A stretch of 38,145 bases of DNA from an uncultured Pelagibacteraceae bacterium (GCA_902633985.1 CACPHV010000012.1:1-38145); one strand, 5' to 3'. Shown: positions 18,146 to 26,780, numbered from the stretch's first letter. Made by a program: numbers and translations. The notes: a model not told the origin generated them from the letters alone.

Positions 18146-18657
18146 TGTTTTTTTATTTAAAAAAACTATTAATTATAACATTATTTTTATCTTTTTCATT
18201 TAAAGTTTTTGGTAATGAACCTGTTGCGTATTTAGATATAGATTTTATCTTTAACAATACAAATATAGGTAAAAAGGTAATATTAAATCTAAATGAGGAA
18301 AATAAACAAAATTTATTAGAATTAAATAAAAAGCAAGAAATTCTAAAAAAAGAGGAAAAAGATTTGATTAATAAAAAAAAATTAATTACTGACAATCAAT
18401 TTAAAAAAGAGTTATCTCAATTAAATCAAAATATTCAATTGTTTAGAAACAAAAAAGATGAGTTAGTTAAAAAATTTGAAAAAAAAAAAAATAGTGAAAT
18501 ACAAAGTTTTTTTAAAAAAATTACTCCTATATTAAAAAAATATATGAATGAAAATTCAATTAACATGATCATTGATAAAAAAAACGTACTAATGGCGACA
18601 GATACTCTTGATATAACTGAGGATATTTATAACTTAATAAATAGTGAATTAAATTAA
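18145..18657 (+). CDS. skp: OmpH/Skp family periplasmic chaperone
   Basis: Holds unfolded outer-membrane proteins on their way to BamA, encoded just upstream (one-base overlap). The 170 residues start with a signal peptide (LLIITLFLSFSFKVFG), then VAYLDIDFIFNNTNIGK, the usual first strand of the family. A long lysine- and glutamate-rich coiled coil (about residues 45-115) forms the tentacle, followed by the C-terminal strand INMIIDKKNVLMATDTLDIT. The coiled coil includes a 13-A run (18479-18491) coding for E-K-K-K-N. fabZ starts 1 nt after the stop. Confidence 0.88.
   Translation: MFFYLKKLLIITLFLSFSFKVFGNEPVAYLDIDFIFNNTNIGKKVILNLNEENKQNLLELNKKQEILKKEEKDLINKKKLITDNQFKKELSQLNQNIQLFRNKKDELVKKFEKKKNSEIQSFFKKITPILKKYMNENSINMIIDKKNVLMATDTLDITEDIYNLINSELN
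18479..18491 (+). repeat. Thirteen-A homopolymer inside skp
   Basis: A run of 13 A codes for the end of Glu112, three lysines and the first bases of Asn116 in the Skp coiled coil. The reading frame is intact. It is longer than the eight-A run where dxr is broken and longer than the eleven-A run at 15729-15739 in the 3' part of dxr, so long A runs are tolerated in this genome. A site like this is expected to be prone to polymerase slippage and to sequencing length errors. Confidence 0.9.
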
Positions 18658-18658
18658 A

Positions 18659-19105
18659 ATGAACAAATTAAATAAAGATCAAATAAGAAATTTACTTCCG
18701 CATCGAGAACCTATGCTTTTAATTGATGAGTTGTATGATATTAAAAAATTAAGTTCAGCTACCGCTTTGGTTAATGTTAAAACAGATAGTTTTTTTGTTC
18801 AAGGTCATTTTCCTGAAAATCCTGTAATGCCTGGTGTTTTAATTGTTGAGTCATTTGGCCAGGCAGCTGCAGCTCTCACAGCATATGGTTTAGATAAATC
18901 GACTTATGAAAATAAATTAGTTTTTTTAATGGGTGTTGAAAAAGCACGATTTAGAAATCCCGTTATACCTGACTGTAAATTAATTCTCAAAATAGAAGCA
19001 ATAAGATCGCATGGAAGAGTTTGGAAATATAAAGGAGAAGCCTTTGTAGATGATATAAAGATGGCAGATGCAATTTGGTCAGCAACCATAGTTGACAAGA
19101 AATAA
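18659..19105 (+). CDS. fabZ: 3-hydroxyacyl-[acyl-carrier-protein] dehydratase FabZ
   Basis: Dehydrates 3-hydroxyacyl-ACP in fatty-acid elongation and competes with lipid A synthesis for 3-hydroxyacyl-ACP. The 148 residues form a hot-dog fold with LLPHREPMLLIDEL at the N-terminus, the catalytic histidine H50 in FVQGHFPENPVMPG, and the catalytic glutamate E64 in VESFGQAAA. Here it precedes lpxD; in most Proteobacteria the order is lpxD-fabZ-lpxA. The start is 1 nt after the skp stop. A gap of 51 nt with a hairpin separates it from the preferred lpxD start. Confidence 0.97.
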   Translation: MNKLNKDQIRNLLPHREPMLLIDELYDIKKLSSATALVNVKTDSFFVQGHFPENPVMPGVLIVESFGQAAAALTAYGLDKSTYENKLVFLMGVEKARFRNPVIPDCKLILKIEAIRSHGRVWKYKGEAFVDDIKMADAIWSATIVDKK

Positions 19106-19136
19106 ATAGCAATAAATTTTGATAAGTTATTTTATT

Positions 19137-19154
19137 TTGCTTTGATAAAAGCAA
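19137..19154 (+). promoter_or_regulatory. Hairpin directly before lpxD
   Basis: TTGCTTT (19137-19143) pairs perfectly with AAAGCAA (19148-19154) around a GATA loop, giving a 7-bp stem ending two bases before the lpxD ATG at 19157. An AGCAA at 19108-19112, just after fabZ, could pair with the same TTGCT (19137-19141), so two exclusive folds are possible. No U-run follows the stem on the plus strand, so it is not a standard terminator. A role in lpxD initiation is a guess. It lies in the largest non-coding gap between rpsB and lpxB. Confidence 0.5.
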
Positions 19155-19156
19155 TT

Positions 19157-20137
19157 ATGTCCAATCCTTTTTTTAAAAATCAAGGACCAATTTTAATTTC
19201 AGAGATTTTAAAATCTCTTAAAATTAATTTTGATGGTATTGATTTAAATCAAAAAGTTATCGATATTAAAGATTTGTATAATGCAAAAGATAATCATATT
19301 ACTTTTTTTCATTCAGCAAAATATAATGCTATTGCTAAATGTACTAACGCATCTTTTTGTATTACAACAGAATCATTAAAAAATGAGTTACCAAAGAATT
19401 GTATTCCTTTAATCGTCGATAACGTACTTGTATCAGTATCAAAATTAACTGCTAAATTTTATCCAGAATCAATAGATGATAATTTTGATGATACAGTAAT
19501 TGATATAACTGAAACCAAATTTGCAGATACTGTTAAATTTGGAAAAAATATTTTAATTGGTAAAAATGTTTCAATTGGTTCTAATTGCTCAATCGGACAC
19601 AACACAATTATAGAAAAAAATATAATTATAGGAGAGAATTGTTCTATTGGATCTAATGTAATTATAAGAAATTCAATAATTAAAAATAATGTTAGAATTT
19701 TAGATAATTGTATTATTGGTAAGCATGGATTTGGTTTTTTTCCTATTAAAGATAAGAATTTAAGATACCCACATGTAGGAATAGTTCTAATTGAAGATAA
19801 CTGTGAAATAGGGTGTGGCGCAACTATAGACAGAGGATCAATGTCAGATACAATAATAGGTAAAAATACCTATTTAGATAATCAAATTCATATAGCCCAT
19901 AATGTGAAAATTGGTGAAAATTCTATTATTGCTGGTCAAGTAGGTATAGCTGGAAGCTCTGTAATCGGCAATAATGTTAAAATTGGTGGTCAAGCTGGAA
20001 TATCAGGACATCTTAAAATTGGAAACAATGTAGAAATTGGCGGTGGTTCCGGAGTAATTAGAGATATTCCTGATGACACAAAAGTAATGGGTTATCCAGC
20101 AAAAAATATTAGAGAATTTTTAAGAGATAATAAATGA
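19157..20137 (+). CDS. lpxD: UDP-3-O-(3-hydroxyacyl)glucosamine N-acyltransferase
   Basis: Third step of lipid A synthesis: adds the N-linked 3-hydroxyacyl chain from ACP. From the ATG at 19157 the product has 326 residues. The N-terminal uridine-binding domain contains [12 protein letters not shown]; the left-handed beta-helix is made of hexapeptide repeats such as [12 protein letters not shown] and IGENCS; catalytic H248 is in [10 protein letters not shown], and the C-terminal helix reads [18 protein letters not shown] at 19142 in the same frame adds five residues but lies inside the hairpin, so ATG is preferred. It overlaps lpxA by four bases. Confidence 0.95.
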   Translation: MSNPFFKNQGPILISEILKSLKINFDGIDLNQKVIDIKDLYNAKDNHITFFHSAKYNAIAKCTNASFCITTESLKNELPKNCIPLIVDNVLVSVSKLTAKFYPESIDDNFDDTVIDITETKFADTVKFGKNILIGKNVSIGSNCSIGHNTIIEKNIIIGENCSIGSNVIIRNSIIKNNVRILDNCIIGKHGFGFFPIKDKNLRYPHVGIVLIEDNCEIGCGATIDRGSMSDTIIGKNTYLDNQIHIAHNVKIGENSIIAGQVGIAGSSVIGNNVKIGGQAGISGHLKIGNNVEIGGGSGVIRDIPDDTKVMGYPAKNIREFLRDNK

Positions 20138-20916
20138 TACATAAAACAGCTATAATTGACTCAAATGCTAAAATTTCTAAAAATGTAAAAATTGGTTGTT
20201 ACGCCGTTATTGGTCCAAATGTTGAAATAGGTGAAGAAACAGAGATTCAATCTCACGTCAATATAATAGGAAATACTAAAATTGGAAAAAATAATAAAAT
20301 TTATCCATTTGCCTCAATAGGTAATGATCCACAGGATTTAAAATTTCAAGGTGAAGAAACAAAATTGGAAATTGGAGATAATAACAAAATTCGAGAATAC
20401 GTTACAATTAACCCTGGAACAAAAGGGGGCGGCGGATTAACAAAAGTTGGTAATAATTGTTTGTTTATGGTTTCAGCTCATATTGCACATGATTGCTTTG
20501 TTGGTGATAATGTTATTTTAGCAAATAATGTACCTTTAGGAGGTCATGCCCATATAGGCGATAATGCAATTATTGGTGGTAATTCAGCTGTTCAGCAATT
20601 TACGAGAGTAGGTAAATCAGCAATGATTGGAGGTATGTGTGGTGTAGTAAGAGATATTATTCCTTATGGTATTGCACATGGAAACAGAAGTGTTTTGCAA
20701 GGATTGAATTTAATAGGTCTAAGAAGAAAAAATATTCCAAATAAAGAGATAATGACTTTAAGTGATGCTTATAAAAAAATTTTTAAGAACGAAAATTTAA
20801 CAGAAAATTTAAGCAATTTATCAAATGAATTAAAGAATAATGAATTAGTTGTAGAAGTTATTAAATTTATAGAAATGGATAAGAAAAGACCAATTTGCAC
20901 TCCATTTTCAAATTAA
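20134..20916 (+). CDS. lpxA: Acyl-ACP--UDP-N-acetylglucosamine O-acyltransferase
   Basis: First step of lipid A synthesis: transfers 3-hydroxyacyl from ACP to UDP-GlcNAc. The 260 residues match the family (about 262). A left-handed beta-helix of hexapeptide repeats covers residues 1-185, with catalytic H119 in [10 protein letters not shown] and the substrate-binding [11 protein letters not shown] and [10 protein letters not shown] segments. The C-terminal helices include [17 protein letters not shown]. It lies between lpxD (four-base overlap) and lpxI (1-nt gap). Confidence 0.97.
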   Translation: MIHKTAIIDSNAKISKNVKIGCYAVIGPNVEIGEETEIQSHVNIIGNTKIGKNNKIYPFASIGNDPQDLKFQGEETKLEIGDNNKIREYVTINPGTKGGGGLTKVGNNCLFMVSAHIAHDCFVGDNVILANNVPLGGHAHIGDNAIIGGNSAVQQFTRVGKSAMIGGMCGVVRDIIPYGIAHGNRSVLQGLNLIGLRRKNIPNKEIMTLSDAYKKIFKNENLTENLSNLSNELKNNELVVEVIKFIEMDKKRPICTPFSN

Positions 20917-20917
20917 A

Positions 20918-21703
20918 ATGATAGGTTTGTTTTTAGGTGACACTGATTTTTCAGATATAGTTCTAAGTAAAGTTAAGAAATTAAAAAAAAAATATTTTAT
21001 AATTGATTTTTCAAAAAATAATAATTTTAAAAAAGATAAAAATTCATTCAGAATAAGTATTGGAAAATTTGGAACAATAATAAATATAATTAAACAAAAA
21101 AAATGTAAGAAAGTTTTGTTCGCAGGTAAAATTTCAAAACCAAATTTTTCTTCTTTAAGATTAGATTTAAAAGGGATTTATTATATGCCAAGTGTAATAA
21201 AAGCAGCCAAAATAGGTGATGCCGCTATAATTAAATCAATTATAAAAATTTTAAACAATGAAGGAATTAAAGTTATAAGCTCTATATTTTTTAATCCAGA
21301 ACTATCTTTAAGGAGAGGAAATTACAGTAAATTTAAACCAAATAAACCGGATATAATTTCAATAAAAAAAGGTAAATCTTATTTCAACAAAACAAAAAGT
21401 TTAGACCATGTTCAGGCCATAGTTGTTAAAGGTGATAAAATTTTAGCTAAAGAAGGAAGAGAGGGAACAAAAAAAATGCTATCAGAATTGAAGAAAAATT
21501 CAGATGGAATTTTAATAAAACTCCCAAAAAAGAAACAAGATTTAAGAATGGACTTACCAACAGTTGGTCTACAAACTTTTAAAGATATTAAAAAGTATGG
21601 ATTACGGGGTGTCGTTTTACAATCTAAAAAGAATATTTTTCTAGATAAAATCAAATGCATTAAATTTGCTAATAAGAACAATATATTTATCAACATTATA
21701 TGA
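20918..21703 (+). CDS. lpxI: UDP-2,3-diacylglucosamine diphosphatase LpxI
   Basis: Hydrolyses UDP-diacylglucosamine to lipid X, the fourth step of lipid A synthesis in organisms without LpxH. The 261 residues (former DUF1009) show VLFAGKISKPNF near 68, GDAAIIKSI near 101, the VQAIVVKGDKILAKEGREGT segment near 165 (quoted in its 20-residue core), and RMDLPTVGLQTF near 215, which carries the conserved catalytic-site aspartate region. The position between lpxA and lpxB is the standard alphaproteobacterial one. The stop overlaps lpxB as ATGA. Confidence 0.93.
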   Translation: MIGLFLGDTDFSDIVLSKVKKLKKKYFIIDFSKNNNFKKDKNSFRISIGKFGTIINIIKQKKCKKVLFAGKISKPNFSSLRLDLKGIYYMPSVIKAAKIGDAAIIKSIIKILNNEGIKVISSIFFNPELSLRRGNYSKFKPNKPDIISIKKGKSYFNKTKSLDHVQAIVVKGDKILAKEGREGTKKMLSELKKNSDGILIKLPKKKQDLRMDLPTVGLQTFKDIKKYGLRGVVLQSKKNIFLDKIKCIKFANKNNIFINII

Positions 21704-22833
21704 AAAAAATATTCATACTAACAGGTGAGCCTTCTGGAGATAAATTAGCTTCAACGGTTATTTCAAAGTTAAAATCTCAAAATACTAATATTGAATATTC
21801 ATCTGTTGGTGGAAATCATTTAAAAAAATTAGGAATTGAAAGTATTTTTAATTTAAATGAAATAACTTATCTAGGTTTTACGAGTATTTTATTAAATATA
21901 TTTAAAATTAGAAATAAAATTAACTACACTGTTAATGAAATAATAAAATTTAATCCTGATATATTATTTTCTGTTGATAGCCCTGATTTTACTATGCGTG
22001 TCGCCGAAAGAGTTAAAAAAATTAACAATAATATTAAAATAATTCATTATGTAGCTCCACAAGTTTGGATATGGCGAAAAAATAGAGTAAAAAAAATTAA
22101 AAAATATATCGATCATATTCTTCTATTATTTGACTTTGAAAAAAAATATTTTGATGAAGAAAATATTAAAAATACTTTCGTTGGACATCCATTAATTGAG
22201 AACAATCAAGATAATAAAAAAATTATTGAAAATATAATTCCCAAAGATAAAAAAATTATATCAATTTTCCCTGGAAGTAGAAAATCTGAAACAGACGCAT
22301 TATTAAATATTTTAATTGATTTTATAAAACTAATGAATAAAAGACATAATGATTTTTATTTTTACTTTCATTCAACTGATGAAAATAAAAATTTAATTTT
22401 GTCAGAAATTAAAAAATTTAATATTGAAAATGTAGATGTGGTTTCAGATGAAAGTATTAAATCTAAAATTTTATCTAATTCAATTTTTGCTGTATCCAAA
22501 TCTGGTACAGTTTCACTGCAAATTTCGAGCTCAAATATACCTTCTATAATTATTTATAAACTCAGTTTTATAAATTTTATGATATTTAAAATGTTAGTTA
22601 ATGTTAAATTTGCAAATATAATTAATATTATCAATAATCGTGAAGTCATTCCTGAATTGTTACAAAGCGAATGTAATGCTGATGAAATTTATAGGTCTGT
22701 AATTTATCTTTTAAAAAACCCTGACCTTATCAAAAAACAATTATCTGATTGTTCAAAAACATTAGAAGGAATTAGATCTAAAACTTCTTCATCTGAAGAG
22801 GCTTGTTTAGTTTTGAGAAATTATCTTAGCTAG
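21700..22833 (+). CDS. lpxB: Lipid-A-disaccharide synthase
   Basis: Joins lipid X and UDP-diacylglucosamine into the lipid A disaccharide at the inner membrane; GT19 glycosyltransferase. The 377 residues include the N-terminal GEPSGDKLAS, SVGG, SVDSPDFTMRVAER near 89, HYVAPQVWIWRKNRVKKI near 115, FVGHPLIEN near 160, FPGSRKSET near 187 and SKSGTVSLQ near 266. It closes the plus-strand cluster. Its last 27 bases overlap the end of gltX on the other strand, leaving no room for a terminator between the two. Confidence 0.95.
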   Translation: MKKIFILTGEPSGDKLASTVISKLKSQNTNIEYSSVGGNHLKKLGIESIFNLNEITYLGFTSILLNIFKIRNKINYTVNEIIKFNPDILFSVDSPDFTMRVAERVKKINNNIKIIHYVAPQVWIWRKNRVKKIKKYIDHILLLFDFEKKYFDEENIKNTFVGHPLIENNQDNKKIIENIIPKDKKIISIFPGSRKSETDALLNILIDFIKLMNKRHNDFYFYFHSTDENKNLILSEIKKFNIENVDVVSDESIKSKILSNSIFAVSKSGTVSLQISSSNIPSIIIYKLSFINFMIFKMLVNVKFANIINIINNREVIPELLQSECNADEIYRSVIYLLKNPDLIKKQLSDCSKTLEGIRSKTSSSEEACLVLRNYLS

Positions 22834-24210
22834 TCTCTTTAAAACTTCTTCTTTACCAAGAGCTATAACTATATCATATAATCCAGGACCAAATTTTGAT
22901 CCTGTTAAACCAATTCGTATAGGCTGACCGACACCTTTAAAATTTGTATCATTTATTTTTATTAAATTATTTACTACAGGCTCTAAATTCTCTTTATTTA
23001 TTTTTGAAATAGATGATAATTCTTTAATAAATTCTGAAATAATTTTTTTTGCTTTATCATCTATTAATTTAATATCATCCTCATTGAAGTTAACTTCATC
23101 ATTTATGATGAATTTTGAATTATTGTAAACGTCTTCTAATGTTTTAGCCTTATTTTTTAAAAATGATAATGAGGATTTAACTTTTATTTCTTTGTCATTT
23201 TTAATTTCTTCTTTATAAATTTTACAATATTCATCTAGACATTGATAAAGATCATTCTCATTGATTGTTTTTATATAATGCTCATTCATTGATAATATTC
23301 TACTCATATCTAGTTTTGATGGTGATTTTCCAATACCTGCTAAATTAAAGTGTTCAATGCTCTCTTCTAAAGTAAATATTTCTTTATCTTTATATGACCA
23401 TCCTAATCTAAGTAAATAATTTCTTAATGCATCAGGCATTATTCCTATTTTTGAGTAATCATCCAAAGTAGAGGCATTATCTCTTTTTGATAGTTTTTTA
23501 CCTTCTATAGTATGAATTAGTGGAATATGTGCAAATTCTGGAACATCCCAACCCATTGCTTGGTATATTTGTATTTGTTTAAAAGTATTTATCTTATGAT
23601 CATCTCCTCTAATTATATGTGTCATTCCCATTTGATGATCGTCAACAGTTGCAGAAAGATTATAGGTTGGTGTTCCATCGTTTCTTAAAATTATAAAATC
23701 TTCTATTGTATTATTTTCAATTTCAATATTTCCTTGAACTAAATCGTTAAGTTTAGAATTTCCCTCTATTTTACTTTTAAATCTAATTACGGGTTTAATA
23801 TCTTTAGGAGTATCTTTTTCATCAGCATCTCTCCATTTTCTATTATAAATATATGGCATCTTTTTTTGCCTAGCTCTTTTTTTTTGTTCCTCTATCTCTT
23901 CAGCAGAGCAGTAGCATTTATATGCGTTGCCTTTTTTTAATAATTCATTAGCAATTTTAATATGATTTTCTATTTTTTGTGACTGAATATATTCTTCACC
24001 ATCATGTTCAATCCCTATCCACTTTAATGATTTAATAATTTGTATTTTGTGTTCCTCTTTTGATCTTTCTTTGTCTGTATCTTCAATTCTTAGATGAAAA
24101 GTTCCCTTTTGATTTTTAGAGAACAACCAATTAAATAAGGCAGTTCTAACCCCTCCAATATGCAGAGCTCCAGTAGGGGATGGAGCAAAACGTGTTGCTA
24201 CTTTAGGCAT
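22807..24210 (-). CDS. gltX: Glutamyl-tRNA synthetase
   Basis: Class I synthetase that charges tRNA(Glu). The 467 residues have the HIGH-type motif in FAPSPTGALHIGG near residue 10, LRIEDTD near 41, a CYC pair near 98 in the connective region, RGDDHKINTFKQIQIYQA (editing-like pocket, 208-225), and the KMSKS-type motif KKLSKRDNA near 242. The C-terminal anticodon domain ends in ISQN. The ATG at 24210 is preferred over a TTG one codon upstream. It is downstream of lexA, 22 nt away, and convergent with lpxB, overlapping its coding end by 27 bp. Only one gltX is present here, so whether it also charges tRNA(Gln) cannot be judged. Confidence 0.96.
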   Translation of the reverse strand: MPKVATRFAPSPTGALHIGGVRTALFNWLFSKNQKGTFHLRIEDTDKERSKEEHKIQIIKSLKWIGIEHDGEEYIQSQKIENHIKIANELLKKGNAYKCYCSAEEIEEQKKRARQKKMPYIYNRKWRDADEKDTPKDIKPVIRFKSKIEGNSKLNDLVQGNIEIENNTIEDFIILRNDGTPTYNLSATVDDHQMGMTHIIRGDDHKINTFKQIQIYQAMGWDVPEFAHIPLIHTIEGKKLSKRDNASTLDDYSKIGIMPDALRNYLLRLGWSYKDKEIFTLEESIEHFNLAGIGKSPSKLDMSRILSMNEHYIKTINENDLYQCLDEYCKIYKEEIKNDKEIKVKSSLSFLKNKAKTLEDVYNNSKFIINDEVNFNEDDIKLIDDKAKKIISEFIKELSSISKINKENLEPVVNNLIKINDTNFKGVGQPIRIGLTGSKFGPGLYDIVIALGKEEVLKRLAKIISQN

Positions 24211-24232
24211 CAATGTTGTTTAGACTATTTTT

Positions 24233-24910
24233 TTAGAAGTTTCTATATAAAGATACTAAAACTCCTTGAACTTTTACTCTATCAGGTCCAAAAATCTTAG
24301 TTTCATAGTTTCTATTAGCACTTTCAAGCGCTACAACTTTACCTTTTTTTCGAATTCTTTTTAACATCGCTTCATGTTCATCTATTAAAGCAACTACGAT
24401 TTTACCATTATCAGCAGTATCAGTTCTTTTGATAATAACAGTATCTCCTTCATGAATACCTGCGTCTATCATAGAGTCACCTTGAACTTTTAATCCAAAG
24501 TAATCACCGTTTTTTTCTAAATTATTTGGTAGTGGAATTCTAGAAACCTCATTTTGTATTGCTTCAACAGGTGTTCCTGCAGCAATTTTTCCAAGTACTG
24601 GTACTTCTACTTCATCAGAATCAGTTTGTTCTTCATCTAGTCCACCTTTAATGACACTAGGTGAAAAGCTATTATAAATATCATTGGCAGAAGCTGTCTC
24701 TGGTAATTTAATTACCTCTAAAGCTCTTGCTTTGTGAGCTAATCTTTTAATAAAACCTCTTTCTTCTAAAGCACTAATCAATCTATGAATACCTGATTTA
24801 GATTTTAAATTAAGAGACTGTTTCATCTCTTCATATGAAGGAGATACACCAGAATTTCTCAACTTCTTGTTGATAAATAAAAGTAGGTTTTTTTGTTTTT
24901 TTGTTAGCAT
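24233..24910 (-). CDS. lexA: SOS repressor LexA
   Basis: Represses DNA-damage genes and cleaves itself when activated by RecA. The 225 residues have an N-terminal winged helix-turn-helix (about 1-65, with SYEEMKQSLNLKSKSGIHRL quoted as the recognition region), a linker, and a C-terminal S24 peptidase domain. The self-cleavage site is A111-G112 in KIAAGTPVEA, the catalytic serine is S146 in VQGDSMID, and the catalytic lysine is K184 in EAMLKRI. The linker of about 40 residues is of alphaproteobacterial type. LexA operators lie directly upstream (24913-24949), so autoregulation is very likely. The 89-nt gap to trpC suggests its own promoter. Confidence 0.97.
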   Translation of the reverse strand: MLTKKQKNLLLFINKKLRNSGVSPSYEEMKQSLNLKSKSGIHRLISALEERGFIKRLAHKARALEVIKLPETASANDIYNSFSPSVIKGGLDEEQTDSDEVEVPVLGKIAAGTPVEAIQNEVSRIPLPNNLEKNGDYFGLKVQGDSMIDAGIHEGDTVIIKRTDTADNGKIVVALIDEHEAMLKRIRKKGKVVALESANRNYETKIFGPDRVKVQGVLVSLYRNF

Positions 24911-24912
24911 AA

Positions 24913-24927
24913 GAACAAATATCGTAC
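24913..24927. promoter_or_regulatory. Second, imperfect LexA-type site GAAC-N7-GTAC
   Basis: GAAC (24913-24916) and GTAC (24924-24927) are seven bases apart, one mismatch from the complementary form GAAC-N7-GAAC. GTAC also forms a one-mismatch box with the GTTC at 24935. All four half-sites begin at 11-nt intervals (24913, 24924, 24935, 24946). The site starts two bases upstream of the lexA ATG, where a bound repressor would block early transcription. It could be chance in AT-rich DNA. Confidence 0.45.
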
Positions 24928-24934
24928 AAATAAT

Positions 24935-24949
24935 GTTCTATAAAAGTTC
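24935..24949. promoter_or_regulatory. LexA operator GTTC-N7-GTTC
   Basis: GTTC at 24935-24938 and GTTC at 24946-24949 are separated by exactly seven bases, an exact match to the direct-repeat LexA box of Alphaproteobacteria. It lies 25-39 nt before the lexA ATG. A weak minus-strand promoter candidate (TTGTTA at 24963-24958, TATAGA at 24942-24937, 15-nt spacing) would overlap it. The position before lexA itself makes autoregulation the natural reading. Confidence 0.8.
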
Positions 24950-24999
24950 TTTTAAATTAACAATACTAAAAAAAACTAGCAAATTAGGGCTTTATTTGA

Positions 25000-25791
25000 C
25001 TATAAAACTGAAAAAATAGAATTTTTATCTAAGTTTTTTAAAAGTGATTCACCAATTAAAAAAGTGTTAATTGATGTTTTGTTATTTAGTTCTAATAGCT
25101 CATCTTTGTTCTTAATTCCACTTTCAGATATTAAAGGACCTTTGTGACTTTTTACTACATCATAAATATCATAAGTTGTATTTATATCAGTTTTAAGGGT
25201 TTTTAAATTTCTATTGTTTATTCCAATTAATGCATCTTTAAAATTTAATGCTTTTTTAGCTTCTTCTACTGTATGAACTTCAACAATAACTGACATATTA
25301 TATTTCATAGCTTCATCATATAATTCAGAAGCAAGATCATCAGAAACACCAGCCAAAATAATTAAAATAGCATCTGCACCATAACTTTTTGCTAAAGGTA
25401 TTTGAAATTTATCGATAAAAAAATCCTTACACAATATAGGTAAATTTATTTTATCTTTTATATTACTGATGTGTATTAAATTTCCTAAAAAATAATCTTC
25501 TTCAGTTAAAACTGAAAGACAAGTTGCTTTATTATTTAAATAAATTTGTGCAATATCTACTGGATTATAATTATCAATTATTATACCTGCTGAAGGGCTT
25601 GCTTTTTTTATTTCAGCAATAATTGAAGTTTTATTATTTTTTACATTATTTTCAATTTTCTCTTTAAAATTAATATAGCTATTATTTTTATCTATTAATT
25701 CATTCAAAACTTTAAGATTTAAAGTTTTTTTTAATTTATCAACTTTTTCAATTTTTTTTTGAATAATATTTTGAAGTATATTTTCAGACAT
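25000..25791 (-). CDS. trpC: Indole-3-glycerol-phosphate synthase
   Basis: Closes the indole ring from carboxyphenylamino-deoxyribulose phosphate in tryptophan synthesis. The 263 residues form a TIM barrel with SIIAEIKKASPSAGII near 53, LPILCKDFFIDKFQI near 118, GINNRNLKTLKTD near 190, and ISESGIKNKDEL near 220. It is a monofunctional TrpC without a fused TrpF domain, and trpF is not in the window. It overlaps trpD by 8 nt. Downstream lies lexA; many Alphaproteobacteria carry moaC and moeA in between, absent here. Confidence 0.97.
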   Translation of the reverse strand: MSENILQNIIQKKIEKVDKLKKTLNLKVLNELIDKNNSYINFKEKIENNVKNNKTSIIAEIKKASPSAGIIIDNYNPVDIAQIYLNNKATCLSVLTEEDYFLGNLIHISNIKDKINLPILCKDFFIDKFQIPLAKSYGADAILIILAGVSDDLASELYDEAMKYNMSVIVEVHTVEEAKKALNFKDALIGINNRNLKTLKTDINTTYDIYDVVKSHKGPLISESGIKNKDELLELNNKTSINTFLIGESLLKNLDKNSIFSVL

Positions 25792-26776
25792 TTTGAATCT
25801 TTTCTAGATGTGAAAAAGTTTTTCCAGAAAGAATAAATTCTCTTGTATGAGTATATGCTTCAGAAAATTCAGAAAATTTTTCTCCAACAATTAAACCTGC
25901 TGCAGCATTTAGACAAACTGCTTTTGAAAAATCATTATCTTCACCTTTAAATATTTCAATCATTTTTTCAGCATTAAATTTTGCATTATCACCTATTAAA
26001 TTTTTAAAATTATCTGCATTAACCCCTAGATCATTTGGATCTATTTTAATTTCAGATATTTGACCATCTTTTAATTGAATAACATTAGTGTTTGCATATG
26101 GAGATATTTCATCTAATCCATCTTCACTATTAACAATCCAAGCAAATTTTAGATCTAAATTTTTAAGTCCTTCTGCAAAAATTTTTAATAATTTTTTATC
26201 AAATACACCTACAACTTGTCTTTTTACAAGACCTGGATTACTTAATGGACCAATCATATTAAAAATCGTTCTTTTTCCAATTTTCTTTCTTACAGGTCCT
26301 ACAAATCTCATTGCACTATGATAATTTGGTGCAAACATAAAACCAAAATTATTGGTATTAATTTCTTTTTCAATATCCTCAGGTTCTAAATCAATTTTAA
26401 TTTTAAGAGCCTCTAAAACATCGCCTGATCCACATTTAGAAGAAACAGCTTTATTACCATGTTTAGCAACTTTTGTACCCATGCTAGCTAAAACTAGGGC
26501 AGAAGCAGTTGAAATGTTAAGGGTATTCATGCCATCACCACCAGTACCACAAGTATCAATACAATCACTTACATTTACTCTTTTAGACTTTTCTCTAAGA
26601 ACAAAAACTCCACCTGCTATCTCATCTGAAACTTCTCCCTTTTCGGATAATAAGGTTAAAAAACTAAAAATTTCGTCATCACTAGCTTTTCCTGTCATTA
26701 ATATTTCAAAAGCAGTTTTACTTTCTTCAAAAGTTAAATCTTGTTTATTTCTAAGTTTTTCTAAGATTTGATCCAT
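25784..26776 (-). CDS. trpD: Anthranilate phosphoribosyltransferase
   Basis: Joins anthranilate and PRPP, the second step from chorismate to tryptophan. The 330 residues show the PRPP-binding CGTGGDGMNTLNIST near 79, KHGNKAVSSKCGSGDVLEAL near 106, the anthranilate pocket FAPNYHSAMRFVGPVRK near 151, and FNMIGPLSNP near 175. It is a separate protein, not fused with TrpG. It sits 4 nt after trpG and overlaps trpC by 8 nt, so the trp genes here form one unit. Confidence 0.97.
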   Translation of the reverse strand: MDQILEKLRNKQDLTFEESKTAFEILMTGKASDDEIFSFLTLLSEKGEVSDEIAGGVFVLREKSKRVNVSDCIDTCGTGGDGMNTLNISTASALVLASMGTKVAKHGNKAVSSKCGSGDVLEALKIKIDLEPEDIEKEINTNNFGFMFAPNYHSAMRFVGPVRKKIGKRTIFNMIGPLSNPGLVKRQVVGVFDKKLLKIFAEGLKNLDLKFAWIVNSEDGLDEISPYANTNVIQLKDGQISEIKIDPNDLGVNADNFKNLIGDNAKFNAEKMIEIFKGEDNDFSKAVCLNAAAGLIVGEKFSEFSEAYTHTREFILSGKTFSHLEKIQNV

Positions 26777-26780
26777 AATT

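Noticed and set aside
26352-26771. A 139-residue plus-strand reading frame opposite trpD
   Set aside because: It lies wholly antisense to intact trpD motifs and its sequence is Ser/Leu/Pro-rich, as expected from reversed Alphaproteobacterial codons.
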